DNA from: CAKZQX01 sp034436755
GTDB taxonomy: Bacteria > Chloroflexota > Chloroflexia > Chloroflexales > Chloroflexaceae
Length of the DNA: 64,000 bases
Assembly: GCA_034436755.1 (NCBI GenBank)
Contig: DAOTVB010000022.1
Location: 1 to 64,000 of the forward strand
Direction: 5' to 3'
Shown: positions 11,790 to 20,753 of the stretch, in pieces
Position numbering within the stretch: position 1 is the first letter of the stretch
Layout of the letters: each line of letters opens with the position of its first letter
Notes under the pieces: model-generated
The model's database searches: none
Told to the model about the DNA's origin: nothing
The model's input: only the letters and a program-made list of their open reading frames with translations
Program-made: the position numbers and the translations under genes

Positions 11790-14700
11790 ATGCCGGCAAA
11801 GCGCGTACAAACACTGGCAGCCTTTGTGCCCACCCCTGTGGCCGACGCCATCTATAACTATGTAGCAACTGCCTCCACCGCAGACGCATTTCCCGATGCA
11901 TATGCCGAGCGCCGGCCGGCAGCCGTGCTCTTTGCCGATATCAGCGGATTTACGAAACTCACGGACATGCTGGCAGGATCTGGTTCCGACGGCAGCGAAG
12001 AGTTGACCGGTATGCTGAACCTCTACTTCACGCGTATGATTGCCCTGCTCAAGCGGTTCGGCGGTCAGGTGATCTGCTTCAGTGGCGATGCGTTGATCGC
12101 CCTCTTCCCCGCTGCCCCAGATCTACCCGCGCCTGGCGCCATCCGGCGGGCTACCCTGCAGGCGGCCTATGCTGCGGACGCCATGCAGACCGCGACGGCG
12201 AATTTTCAACATCTGCCTACCAGTGTCGGCGAAACCACGCTGGCGCTCAAGATCGGCATTGGTGCGGGCGAAGTTTTTGCGGCCCATGTCGGCGGTGTGG
12301 CCGGTCACTGGGAATACCTGATCGCGGGCGACCCGGTGACCCAGATGACCGATGCCGAAGAGCATGCCACACCCGGTATGGTTATGTTCTCCAGCCAGGC
12401 GGCCGCGCTGCTCGGCTGGTCGGATATCCAGCCGGGAATGTACCTGGCATGGAACCAGTTTGCACAGACCGGGTACGACCTGCCCGCCCCGAATGATCTG
12501 CTGGCCCTGCCGGCGGCACCCGGGTGGGAACACCTGCCCCCGGACGCCATCGAAAAGGCCGAGACAATCCTGCATGCATACGTCCCCACGGCGATTATCA
12601 CGCGCCTCGCCGCCGGTCAGGATGCCTGGCTGGCGGAACTGCGCCGTATGACCATTATGTTTGTTGGCGTAGGCAGATTGGACTATGAAAGCCCCACGGC
12701 GTTAGCCACGCTACAAGCCTTTGTAACGGCAGTCCAGACAATCATCAATCGCTATGAGGGCAGCCTCAACAAAATAACCGTAGACGACAAGGGCACCGTC
12801 CTGCTGGTACTCTTCGGCGTCCCACCGCTGACGCACGAAGACGATCCAATCCGCGCCCTGGCATGCGCGCAGGAACTTCAGGCACTCGCCACCTGCGCCC
12901 CAGGACCGCAAGAAGCAACCCCTGACGCAACCCCGCCGTCGATGCCGCCCGATGTCCAGTTGCGGATAGCGATCGGCATCACGAGCGATACCGTTTTTAC
13001 CGGGCCAGTGGGCAGTCCCACCCGCCGCGAGTATACCGTCATCGGTGATGCGGTGAACATGGCGGCCCGGCTGATGCAGGCGGCCGGAGCCGGCGTCATC
13101 CTGTGTGATCGGACAACCGCGGAACTGGCTCAGAAGCAGTGGCAACTGGATATGCTCCCGCCACTGACAGTCAAGGGCAAGCCGCTGCCGATGAACGCCT
13201 ACCGCTTTGTGGGACGCCGCATCCACCTCGTAGCGGACAGTGGTCAACCGCTGGTCAATCGCATCCATCTGGTCAATCGCATCCATGAATTACAGTTGTT
13301 CAAACAGTGCCTGAACGAAGTGCAGCGCGGCATGGGGCAGGTTGTCTCCCTGATCGGCGACGGCGGCATGGGGAAGACGCGGATGGTGCAGGAGTTGTTG
13401 ACCCTGACACAAACCCGCCAGATGCGCTGTCTGACGGGGGTCGCCGGCAGCACCGACCAGCAGACGCCCTACATGGTCTGGCGCGAAGTGCTGACCAGCT
13501 ATTTTGAACTGGACAGCCAGCAGAGCGCCGATCAGCGCGCCGGGCAGGTGCATGCCCACGTTGAGCAACTCGACCCGGAACTGGTTGCCCGGCTACCGCT
13601 GCTCAATGACGTTCTGGATCTGGCACTGCCCGAAACCCCGCTGACCCAGAGCCTGGCCCCCCGCCAGCGGCGCGACAGCCTGGCGTTTCTGGTGGTCGAA
13701 CTGTTACTGGATCGGGTACAGCAGCAAGCCCTGCTGCTGGTACTCGAAGATCTTCAGTTTACCGACTCGCTCTCCTGGGAACTGGCGCTGGACGTGGCGC
13801 GCTCGCTGGCCCTGCAACCGGTCCTGCTGCTGTTGAGTTACCGCCCGCTGGAGACCAACTACCGGGAAGTGGCCGGCGAACGTGACCCGCAACCCCTCAC
13901 CGCAGAGTCGCGGGCCGTCTGGCTCAATGCATCACAGCATGCACTGGCACGTCTGCGCCAGCACCACGCGGTCTATCTGTCCCCCCTCGACGCCATGGCA
14001 ACAGCCCGCCTGGCAACCGAACATCTGGGGGGCGTGCCGGTCGCCCCGGAAGTCACCGACTGGCTGGTGGAACGCTGCCAGGGCAATCCCTTTTTTGTCG
14101 AAGAGACCATCAAGATGCTGCGTGAACGGGCGGCCCTGGGCCTCAACGAACTGGGGGTGTGGCAGTTTGCCGGCGAGCAGCAGCTTACCGCCGTGCCGCC
14201 AACGCTGAAGGGTGTTATTCAGGCCCGCCTGGACCGGCTCGACCTGGATCTGCAACTGACCTGCAAAGTTGCCTCGGTGGTTGGACGCGTCTTTGCGGCA
14301 CGGGTCATCGCCGGGATCTACCCGGTACCGGAGGCGCAAACAGCAGTGTATGCCCACCTGGAAACGCTGGACCGCCTGGATATCACCCCACGCGAGTGGA
14401 CCGCAGCAGAACAGAGCCACCAGTTCAAAAATGCGCTAACGCAGGAGGTCGCCTACAGCAGCCTGCTGCTGGCCCAGCGCCAGGCACTGCACCAGGCAGT
14501 AGCAGAATGGTACGAGCGCGAGTATGCCGACGATCTGACGCCCTACGTGCCGTTGCTGGCACATCACTACAGCCATACCGAACAGTGGCACCGTCGCCTG
14601 GAGTTCGCCGAGCGGGCCGGCCGGCTGGCGGCGGCGCGCTATGCCACCACGGAAGCCCTGACCTACTTTTCGCAGGCGATTGATCTGCTTGATGCACACC

Positions 14701-16163
14701 CCGATCTGCTCCCGCCGGACGAACAGCATGCGCAGCGCTTTACGCTCTTGCTGGCACGCGCCGAGAGCTACGAACAGAGCAGCGACTATGCCCGGCAGGC
14801 AGAGGATCTGAACGAACTGCACATGCTGGCCGTGACCTCGGGTGATCCCCGGCAGCAAGCGCTGGTGCAGACGCGCCGGGCCCGCTACTATCAGCTCACC
14901 AACGACTATGCCGCCGCCGAGCAGGCCGCCCACGCGGCCCTGGCCCTGGCCGAGCCGCTCAATGACCGGCAACTGATCGGCGCCAGCCTGAACTGGCTGG
15001 CTCGCACCGCCGAACTACGGGCAGACTATCCCCAGGCGCTCTGGTGGAGCGCGCAGGCGTTGAGCAACTGCCGCCTGGCGGGAGATGCACGCGGCGAGGC
15101 CCACAGCCTGAATTTTATCGGCAGTGCCTATGCCGAACTGGGCGACTATGACCAGGCCGCCGAGTATCATCAGCGGGCGCTGGCAATTCGCCGCGCTATC
15201 GAGGATCACTGGGGCGAAGCCTCTAGCCTTAACCAACTGGGCAACCTGGCCAACAACCTGGGGCAACCCCGGACAGCCCTGCAAGCCTACCAGGAGGCGT
15301 TAGCAATTCGGCGGCACATCGGTGATCGCTCCGGGGAGGCGGCCAGCCTGCTCAATATTGGCAATGCCTACCAATCCCTGGGCGACCTGAGCGTGGCCCA
15401 GGCCTACCAGCATGAAGCGCTGATGATCTGGCAGTCGATTGGCAACCAGTATGGTGAGGCGCAACTGCTTGTCAGCATGAGCGCCATCGCGTCTGCCCTG
15501 GGGGATGCAGGCAAGGCACGGCGCTATGCCGCCGAGGGTGTGGAACTGGCCCGTGCGCTGGGCAATCGCCAGGTGGAAGGTTATGGTCTGGATGCGCTGG
15601 GCAATGCCAGTCGGGGACTGGGTGATGCTGCGGCTGCCCGGGAGCAACATCAGGCCGCCTACCTGCTGGGCCGCGAGCTGCGGCTGCGCCGACTGGAGGC
15701 CTATACGCAACACCATCTGGGTGAGTGGGAGTGGCAGTGGGGCCAACCCGCCGCCGCCGCCGAACACTGGGCCGTGGCGGCGACGCTCCGCGAGCAGATT
15801 GGCGAACTTGAGTTTGCACGAGCCAGCCGCACCCGCCAGGCCCGCGCGCTGGCAACGCTGGGCGACATGGATGGCGCGCGCAGCATCGCTGAAGCGGTCT
15901 GGCAGGTCTGGGGGATCAACCCGCCCCCCGGCGAGCATGAGGACGAACTGCGTGAAGCTTACCTGGCACTCTACGAAACCTGGCAACAACTGGACGAACC
16001 GGGACGAATGCTGGCAGCCCTGGCCTGGGCCTACCAGGCCGTACAGGACCGCGCCGTGCTGATCAGCAATCCGGCGCTACGCCAGTCATTTCTGAGCAAT
16101 GTCGTGATTAACCAGGCTATTATTGCCGCATGGAATGCTCTCGAACGGGACGAGACACCGTAA
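11790..16163 (+). CDS. Soluble adenylyl cyclase-like protein: two class III cyclase domains, ATPase and TPR repeats
   Basis: Predicted 1457 residues. Cyclase domain 1 (about 40-215) has FADISGFTK (Asp50) and SGDALIALF (Asp100), the two metal aspartates, but has GDPVTQMTD where the catalytic Asn/Arg motif should be. Cyclase domain 2 (about 283-440) has lost the first metal Asp (FVGVG, Gly293) but keeps Lys328, Thr416 and GDAVNMAARLM (Asn423, Arg427). The pair could thus form one asymmetric active site, as in mammalian soluble adenylyl cyclase (ADCY10), which has the same C1-C2-ATPase-TPR order. A P-loop GDGGMGKT follows near 525, then an NTPase region, and tetratricopeptide repeats from about 950 to 1350. 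Thr at the adenine-specifying position marks class IIIb enzymes, a group that includes bicarbonate-responsive members. It would make cAMP; a regulatory role for the ATPase/TPR part is inferred. Confidence 0.9.
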   Translation: MPAKRVQTLAAFVPTPVADAIYNYVATASTADAFPDAYAERRPAAVLFADISGFTKLTDMLAGSGSDGSEELTGMLNLYFTRMIALLKRFGGQVICFSGDALIALFPAAPDLPAPGAIRRATLQAAYAADAMQTATANFQHLPTSVGETTLALKIGIGAGEVFAAHVGGVAGHWEYLIAGDPVTQMTDAEEHATPGMVMFSSQAAALLGWSDIQPGMYLAWNQFAQTGYDLPAPNDLLALPAAPGWEHLPPDAIEKAETILHAYVPTAIITRLAAGQDAWLAELRRMTIMFVGVGRLDYESPTALATLQAFVTAVQTIINRYEGSLNKITVDDKGTVLLVLFGVPPLTHEDDPIRALACAQELQALATCAPGPQEATPDATPPSMPPDVQLRIAIGITSDTVFTGPVGSPTRREYTVIGDAVNMAARLMQAAGAGVILCDRTTAELAQKQWQLDMLPPLTVKGKPLPMNAYRFVGRRIHLVADSGQPLVNRIHLVNRIHELQLFKQCLNEVQRGMGQVVSLIGDGGMGKTRMVQELLTLTQTRQMRCLTGVAGSTDQQTPYMVWREVLTSYFELDSQQSADQRAGQVHAHVEQLDPELVARLPLLNDVLDLALPETPLTQSLAPRQRRDSLAFLVVELLLDRVQQQALLLVLEDLQFTDSLSWELALDVARSLALQPVLLLLSYRPLETNYREVAGERDPQPLTAESRAVWLNASQHALARLRQHHAVYLSPLDAMATARLATEHLGGVPVAPEVTDWLVERCQGNPFFVEETIKMLRERAALGLNELGVWQFAGEQQLTAVPPTLKGVIQARLDRLDLDLQLTCKVASVVGRVFAARVIAGIYPVPEAQTAVYAHLETLDRLDITPREWTAAEQSHQFKNALTQEVAYSSLLLAQRQALHQAVAEWYEREYADDLTPYVPLLAHHYSHTEQWHRRLEFAERAGRLAAARYATTEALTYFSQAIDLLDAHPDLLPPDEQHAQRFTLLLARAESYEQSSDYARQAEDLNELHMLAVTSGDPRQQALVQTRRARYYQLTNDYAAAEQAAHAALALAEPLNDRQLIGASLNWLARTAELRADYPQALWWSAQALSNCRLAGDARGEAHSLNFIGSAYAELGDYDQAAEYHQRALAIRRAIEDHWGEASSLNQLGNLANNLGQPRTALQAYQEALAIRRHIGDRSGEAASLLNIGNAYQSLGDLSVAQAYQHEALMIWQSIGNQYGEAQLLVSMSAIASALGDAGKARRYAAEGVELARALGNRQVEGYGLDALGNASRGLGDAAAAREQHQAAYLLGRELRLRRLEAYTQHHLGEWEWQWGQPAAAAEHWAVAATLREQIGELEFARASRTRQARALATLGDMDGARSIAEAVWQVWGINPPPGEHEDELREAYLALYETWQQLDEPGRMLAALAWAYQAVQDRAVLISNPALRQSFLSNVVINQAIIAAWNALERDETP
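13251..13286 (+). repeat. Exact 18-base tandem duplication inside the cyclase gene
   Basis: CTGGTCAATCGCATCCAT occurs twice back to back (13251-13268 and 13269-13286). It adds six in-frame residues (the NRIHLV motif twice) in the linker between the second cyclase domain and the ATPase domain. Confidence 0.9.
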
Positions 16164-16165
16164 CT

Positions 16166-16194
16166 TTTACCAAATTCGCACAGTCTGCTATACT
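16166..16194 (+). promoter_or_regulatory. Predicted promoter of the PAS-GGDEF-EAL gene
   Basis: TTTACC (16166-16171), a 17-base spacer and TATACT (16189-16194) lie just after the cyclase stop codon. They are followed by a leader of about 210 bases to the next start at 16413. Confidence 0.5.
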
Positions 16195-16412
16195 CTTCCC
16201 ATCTACATTTCCCGACATTGATTGATGAACCCGATCGCGTTCCAGATGCTGGGGCCCGGCATGCGGACGCGTAGAATCGTGTCCCTGCCGGAAACCTCCT
16301 GCAGTGTGCCCTGCATGGAATGACACGGTTTCAACATCCCGGCCTGGTTACGAAATTCCAGGCTGGCAGGCTGAATCTGGGTGATAACAGCGCGACCAGC
16401 ACGAGGAGTACA

Positions 16413-18995
16413 ATGATTGACGATAGGTCGCTCATCGAGGAATTACAACAGGAAAATGCCCGACTACGCCGGCAGATCGCGGCCCTGGAACAGGCACTGC
16501 AGGCGGCCCGGACGGCGCAGGCGGCAGCCGAGGCAGAACAGCAGCAGATGTATGCCGTCTGGATGCAGACGCCCACGCCCCTGACCATCCTGCGTGGACC
16601 CAAGCTGGTGTTTGAACTGGCAAACAGTGCCTACACCGAAATGGTTGGCACCTACCGGCAGATCCTGGGCCGGACAGTCCGGGAGAGCTTTCCCGAGCTG
16701 GCAGGGCAGGGCATGATTGAGCAACTCGAACAGGTCTACACCCGGGGTGAGCCCTGGCTTACAACCGAGACGCCGGTCTTAATTGAAAAGGCCGATCAGA
16801 ACATCGAGCGCTGGTATAACCTGCATCACCATCCGCTACACGATGCGCAGGGCCATGTCATCGGCGTCATTTCACACTGCCTGGATGTCACATCACAGGT
16901 GCTGGCCCGCCGCGAATTGGAAATCAGGAACCGGGAGGTCGAGCGGTTAAACAGCGAACTCCGCCAGAGCCAGGAACTGCTCCAGCGATTTATTGAACAC
17001 TCTCCGGCGGTGGTCTTTGTGGTCGATACGGCGAGTCGCTTTCTCCTGGTCAATCAGCAGTTTGAGCTTGCCATCGGTCGCCAGGCTAACCAGATCCTCG
17101 GTAGAACCGATGCTGAACTGTTTAACGCCGAAACTGCCCACGCCACCCGCGCCAGAGATCTGGAGGTGCTGACAACCGGCGAGCCGGTAGCCTATGAGCA
17201 GTTGCTGCCCCTCGCCGATGGTCTGCATATCTTCCTGGCGATCAAGTTTCCCATCTTTGATGCGCAGGGCGAGGTGTACGCCGTTGGCGGTATTGCGACC
17301 GATATCACCGAACGGAAGCAGATGGAAGAGGCACTCCGCATTAGTGAGCAGCGCTACCGCAGCCTGGTTGAGTTATCACCGGACGGTATCGCTATCATTC
17401 AGGAGGCACAGTTTGTTTATATCAACCAGCAGGGCATCCGCATCCTGGGAGCCGGCGATCCCACCGAGTTGCTGCACCGGCCCGTCCTTGATCGGGTACA
17501 CCCCGAACATCGAGATCTGGCACAGACCCGCCTTGATCAGGTGCAGCATGACGGGCAACGGGTCAACTTTGTGGAGATCAAGATCACCCGGCTGGATGGG
17601 CAGATGATTGATGTCGAGATCGCCGGAGCGCCGATCATCTATCAGGACCAGCCGGCTGTTCATATTATCTTTCGGGATATTACCGAGCGCAAAACCTACG
17701 AAGCGCAGATCCAGCATCTGGCTTTTACCGACGCGCTGACCGGATTGCCCAACCGCCGCCGCCTGTATGATCTGGGTGACGCCGTGCTGGAAGCCCCCCA
17801 TAGCACTGCGGGCAATACGGCGTTGCTCTACCTGGACCTGAACCGGTTCAAAGCCATTAACGATACCCTGGGCCACGACACCGGTGACGCGCTGCTGGTG
17901 CAGGTTGCCATGCGGCTGGAGGCCTGTATCCGCACCAGCGATACCCTGGCCCGACTGGGCGGCGATGAGTTCGCGGTACTGCTCCCCGATAGCACGGTCG
18001 TCCAGGCCCGGGCCGTAGCCGAGCGCATGCTGGAACGGCTGACGCAGCCCTTTGACCTCCAGGGGCAACTGATCCATCTGGGGGGCAGTATTGGCATTGC
18101 GGTCAGCACTGCCGGGGACACACCCTTCAGCACGCTCCTATCGTGGGCCGATATTGCGATGTACCGGGCCAAGGCTGCCGGTGGCGGTATTCAGATCTAT
18201 GATGCGGCGCTCAACACACTGCGGCCGGATCAACTGCAACTCGAGGCCGACCTGCGGCACGCGCTGGCAAGCGAGGCGCTGGAAGTCTGGTACCAGCCCA
18301 TCCTCGATCTGACGAATAACCAGGTGATCGCCGTCGAAGCGCTGATACGCTGGCCCCATCCAACCCGGGGCTTACTGACACCGGATGCCTTTCTCCCTCT
18401 GGCCGAAGAAGTTGGCCTCCTCCGCGCGCTGGACCATCTGGTGCTCAAGACCGCACTGCAGCAGGCAGCTACGTGGACGGCGGCCGGGCACCAGCTCGCT
18501 ATCGCCATTAACCTGACGGCACCATCGCTCCAGCGGGCCGACCTGATCAGTGAGCTTGCCACACTGATTGAGAGCACCGGCGTTCCGGCAAACCAGATCA
18601 TTATTGAGTTGACCGAATATACCGCCCTCCGCGATCTGCTGACAATCCAGGAGATGCTGACCGGACTGCGCGAACTGGGGGTACGCGTGGCCCTGGATGA
18701 TTTTGGCACGGGATATGCATCACTGTCACATCTGCGGCAACTGCCGGTCGATGTGTTGAAACTTGATCGCGCGTTTGCAACCGGGATCGGGCGCGACGCC
18801 CGCGACGAGGCGGTGGTGCAGGCACTCATGGCGCTGGGCCAGGGCTTAAACCTTATGGTCATCGTTGAGGGGATCGAGGAGGCCGCCCAACTGGAATGGC
18901 TACGCCTGGTCGGGTGCCACTACGTCCAGGGCTACCTGATCAGCGCGCCGGTGACCAGAGTGGACGTGGTCCAACTCCTGACGGCGGCGTACTGA
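16413..18995 (+). CDS. PAS-GGDEF-EAL c-di-GMP turnover protein
   Basis: An 860-residue cytosolic signalling protein with no membrane segment. An N-terminal coiled coil (about 5-45) is followed by three PAS domains (about 50-170, 190-310, 315-430). A GGDEF diguanylate cyclase domain (about 440-600) has intact ARLGGDEFAVLL and an allosteric I-site RTSD five residues before it. An EAL phosphodiesterase domain (about 615-855) has EALIRWPHP, DDFGTGYASL and LKLDRAF. Both catalytic motifs are intact, so it could make and degrade c-di-GMP. ATG 16413 is chosen because GAGGAG is 6 bases upstream; the frame extends to 16320 without a site. Confidence 0.92.
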   Translation: MIDDRSLIEELQQENARLRRQIAALEQALQAARTAQAAAEAEQQQMYAVWMQTPTPLTILRGPKLVFELANSAYTEMVGTYRQILGRTVRESFPELAGQGMIEQLEQVYTRGEPWLTTETPVLIEKADQNIERWYNLHHHPLHDAQGHVIGVISHCLDVTSQVLARRELEIRNREVERLNSELRQSQELLQRFIEHSPAVVFVVDTASRFLLVNQQFELAIGRQANQILGRTDAELFNAETAHATRARDLEVLTTGEPVAYEQLLPLADGLHIFLAIKFPIFDAQGEVYAVGGIATDITERKQMEEALRISEQRYRSLVELSPDGIAIIQEAQFVYINQQGIRILGAGDPTELLHRPVLDRVHPEHRDLAQTRLDQVQHDGQRVNFVEIKITRLDGQMIDVEIAGAPIIYQDQPAVHIIFRDITERKTYEAQIQHLAFTDALTGLPNRRRLYDLGDAVLEAPHSTAGNTALLYLDLNRFKAINDTLGHDTGDALLVQVAMRLEACIRTSDTLARLGGDEFAVLLPDSTVVQARAVAERMLERLTQPFDLQGQLIHLGGSIGIAVSTAGDTPFSTLLSWADIAMYRAKAAGGGIQIYDAALNTLRPDQLQLEADLRHALASEALEVWYQPILDLTNNQVIAVEALIRWPHPTRGLLTPDAFLPLAEEVGLLRALDHLVLKTALQQAATWTAAGHQLAIAINLTAPSLQRADLISELATLIESTGVPANQIIIELTEYTALRDLLTIQEMLTGLRELGVRVALDDFGTGYASLSHLRQLPVDVLKLDRAFATGIGRDARDEAVVQALMALGQGLNLMVIVEGIEEAAQLEWLRLVGCHYVQGYLISAPVTRVDVVQLLTAAY

Positions 18996-19181
18996 GCAGC
19001 ATCACAGCATTCGTCAGTATTTTGTAACGATCTCATTCAGATGAAGGATAGAAATTACCATAGTTCCAGTGTATAATAATGTAGAAAGTTGCATGCCTTG
19101 CAACCAGATTTCCAGCCAAAATTTCGCACACCTGTTCGCCTTCGTTTGTAAAAAGTTTTTCTCTAGACCCGAGGTGCCGCT

Positions 19182-20393
19182 ATGCCCCCCCGTCACCTGC
19201 AGACGTTCGCCACGCTGTTCACCATCCTGCTGGCTTCTGCCCTGTTTATCCCCGCGATCCATCAGGCGACCGCCCGTCCACCCACCGCCGATTTTGCCGC
19301 CACTTACACGCCGCGTGCAGCCGCCGCACGGGTTGCCGCAGCCCAGGCATCCCAGGCCGCACTTCGCCGGGAATACCGCGCAAACGCCCAAAACCCGTTT
19401 CTTCCGTCCGTCCCCACGGTCTTCTTTCCGCAGACCGGGCACCATCTAAGCAACCGCTCCGGCTTTCTGGATTTCTGGCGGGCCAACGGGCAGGTGCTGA
19501 TCTTTGGCTACCCCGTCAGCGAAGAGATTGTCGAGGATGGCCGCATTGTGCAATATTTCGAGCGCGCCCGGTTTGAGTACAACCCGGACCTGGCCGGTAC
19601 ACCCGGGCAGGTACAACTGGGCCTGATCGGGCGCGAGTTGACGGCGGGACGCGATTTCCCAGGTATCCCCGATCCGCAGAATGGGGTACGCTACTTCCCC
19701 GAAACCGGGCATGCCCTCTGGGGCGAGTTTCGCGGCTACTGGGAGCAGCGCGGTGGCCTGGCGTTGTTTGGCTTCCCCATCAGCGAGGAGTTTGAGGAAG
19801 ACGGGCGCATTGTGCAATACTTTGAGCGAGCCCGCTTTGAGTATCACCCCGAGGACATGGCGCAGTTCTACCGCAACGCGGAGCAGTACAACGGCATTGC
19901 GCTAGACACCCTGCGCGAGGTCATGCTGACCGACATCGGACGGCGGGTCGCCCACATGCGCGGGGTCAATGTCGCCCCGGTCGGGCAACTCCCCGGCACC
20001 CCCGTCTGGTCGCCGGCGCTCTGGAATCGCCATATTGCCATCAACCTCTCGACGCAGTGGCTGACCGCCTACGAGGATGGCATGGCGGTCTACCATGCGC
20101 CGGTTGCCACCGGCCGCGACGGCTTCAACACGCCGGCGGGGAACTTTGCTGTCTACGACAAGCTGCCGATGCAGACGATGCAGGGCTCGGCAGGCGGTGA
20201 GAGCTGGTATGTACCCGATATTCCCTGGGTGATGTATGTGGTCGGCGGGGTGGCGCTGCATGGCACCTACTGGCACGACATGTTTGGCAGCGGCGTCCGC
20301 ATGTCCCATGGCTGTATCAACCTGGACATGGACGATGCTGAGTGGCTCTACGAGTGGGCCGATATCGGCACAACGGTAGAGATTCACTATTGA
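19182..20393 (+). CDS. Secreted L,D-transpeptidase (YkuD family) with duplicated wall-associated module
   Basis: A 403-residue exported protein. The signal sequence is at about 1-30 (LFTILLASALFIPA). Two related modules of about 60 residues follow (about 85-130 and 165-215), each containing a GQVLIFGYPVSEE-like stretch and the nearly identical GRIVQYFERARFEY. The C-terminal YkuD domain (about 285-402) has the catalytic signature HGTYWHD and SHGCINL, whose Cys is the nucleophile. YkuD enzymes cross-link peptidoglycan stem peptides, or attach proteins to them, outside the membrane. The start is ATG 19182 after GAGGTG. A TATAAT at 19072-19077 may be its -10 box. The duplicated module is probably a binding or scaffold unit; that is inference. 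Confidence 0.9.
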   Translation: MPPRHLQTFATLFTILLASALFIPAIHQATARPPTADFAATYTPRAAAARVAAAQASQAALRREYRANAQNPFLPSVPTVFFPQTGHHLSNRSGFLDFWRANGQVLIFGYPVSEEIVEDGRIVQYFERARFEYNPDLAGTPGQVQLGLIGRELTAGRDFPGIPDPQNGVRYFPETGHALWGEFRGYWEQRGGLALFGFPISEEFEEDGRIVQYFERARFEYHPEDMAQFYRNAEQYNGIALDTLREVMLTDIGRRVAHMRGVNVAPVGQLPGTPVWSPALWNRHIAINLSTQWLTAYEDGMAVYHAPVATGRDGFNTPAGNFAVYDKLPMQTMQGSAGGESWYVPDIPWVMYVVGGVALHGTYWHDMFGSGVRMSHGCINLDMDDAEWLYEWADIGTTVEIHY

Positions 20394-20573
20394 CATTGGG
20401 GAGGGGCGTAGCATGCTGCGTCCCTCTATCCTCCGCATTTTCTGTCCCCGGCATTCCCCAGATTATCAACAAGATGAATGATGCGAACTTGCCCTGCTAT
20501 TGGACAGAGCAAGTTCTCTCGCCGTTTCCCCCTGGCGGCTCCAACTACAGCCTACAGCTTCTGATTGCCACGG

Positions 20574-20641
20574 GTTACGCGGTGGACGATCAAACTGAGC
20601 ATTTCACCAGATGAAACACAGACCGTCTGCGGCAGGGCGGA
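20574..20641 (+). repeat. Degenerate remnant of the composite hairpin element
   Basis: This holds the palindrome half GTTACGCGGTGG (20574-20585), the small hairpin TTTCA/TGAAA (20602-20616) and an arm-like CTGCGGCAGGGCGGA (20627-20641). The inner A/T hairpin is missing, as if deleted between the outer arms. The rest of the 360-base gap (20394-20753) has no gene; TATAAT at 20676-20681 is a possible -10 box for the next gene. Confidence 0.65.
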
Positions 20642-20753
20642 ACCGGAACACGCAGCAAACCCGGTGACAACCGTTTATAATAGAGCCGCAACCGGGGGCC
20701 AGCCGGCACGCCGGTTTCAGAGTAGACCAGCAGCAAAGGAGCAGGCCAGACCA

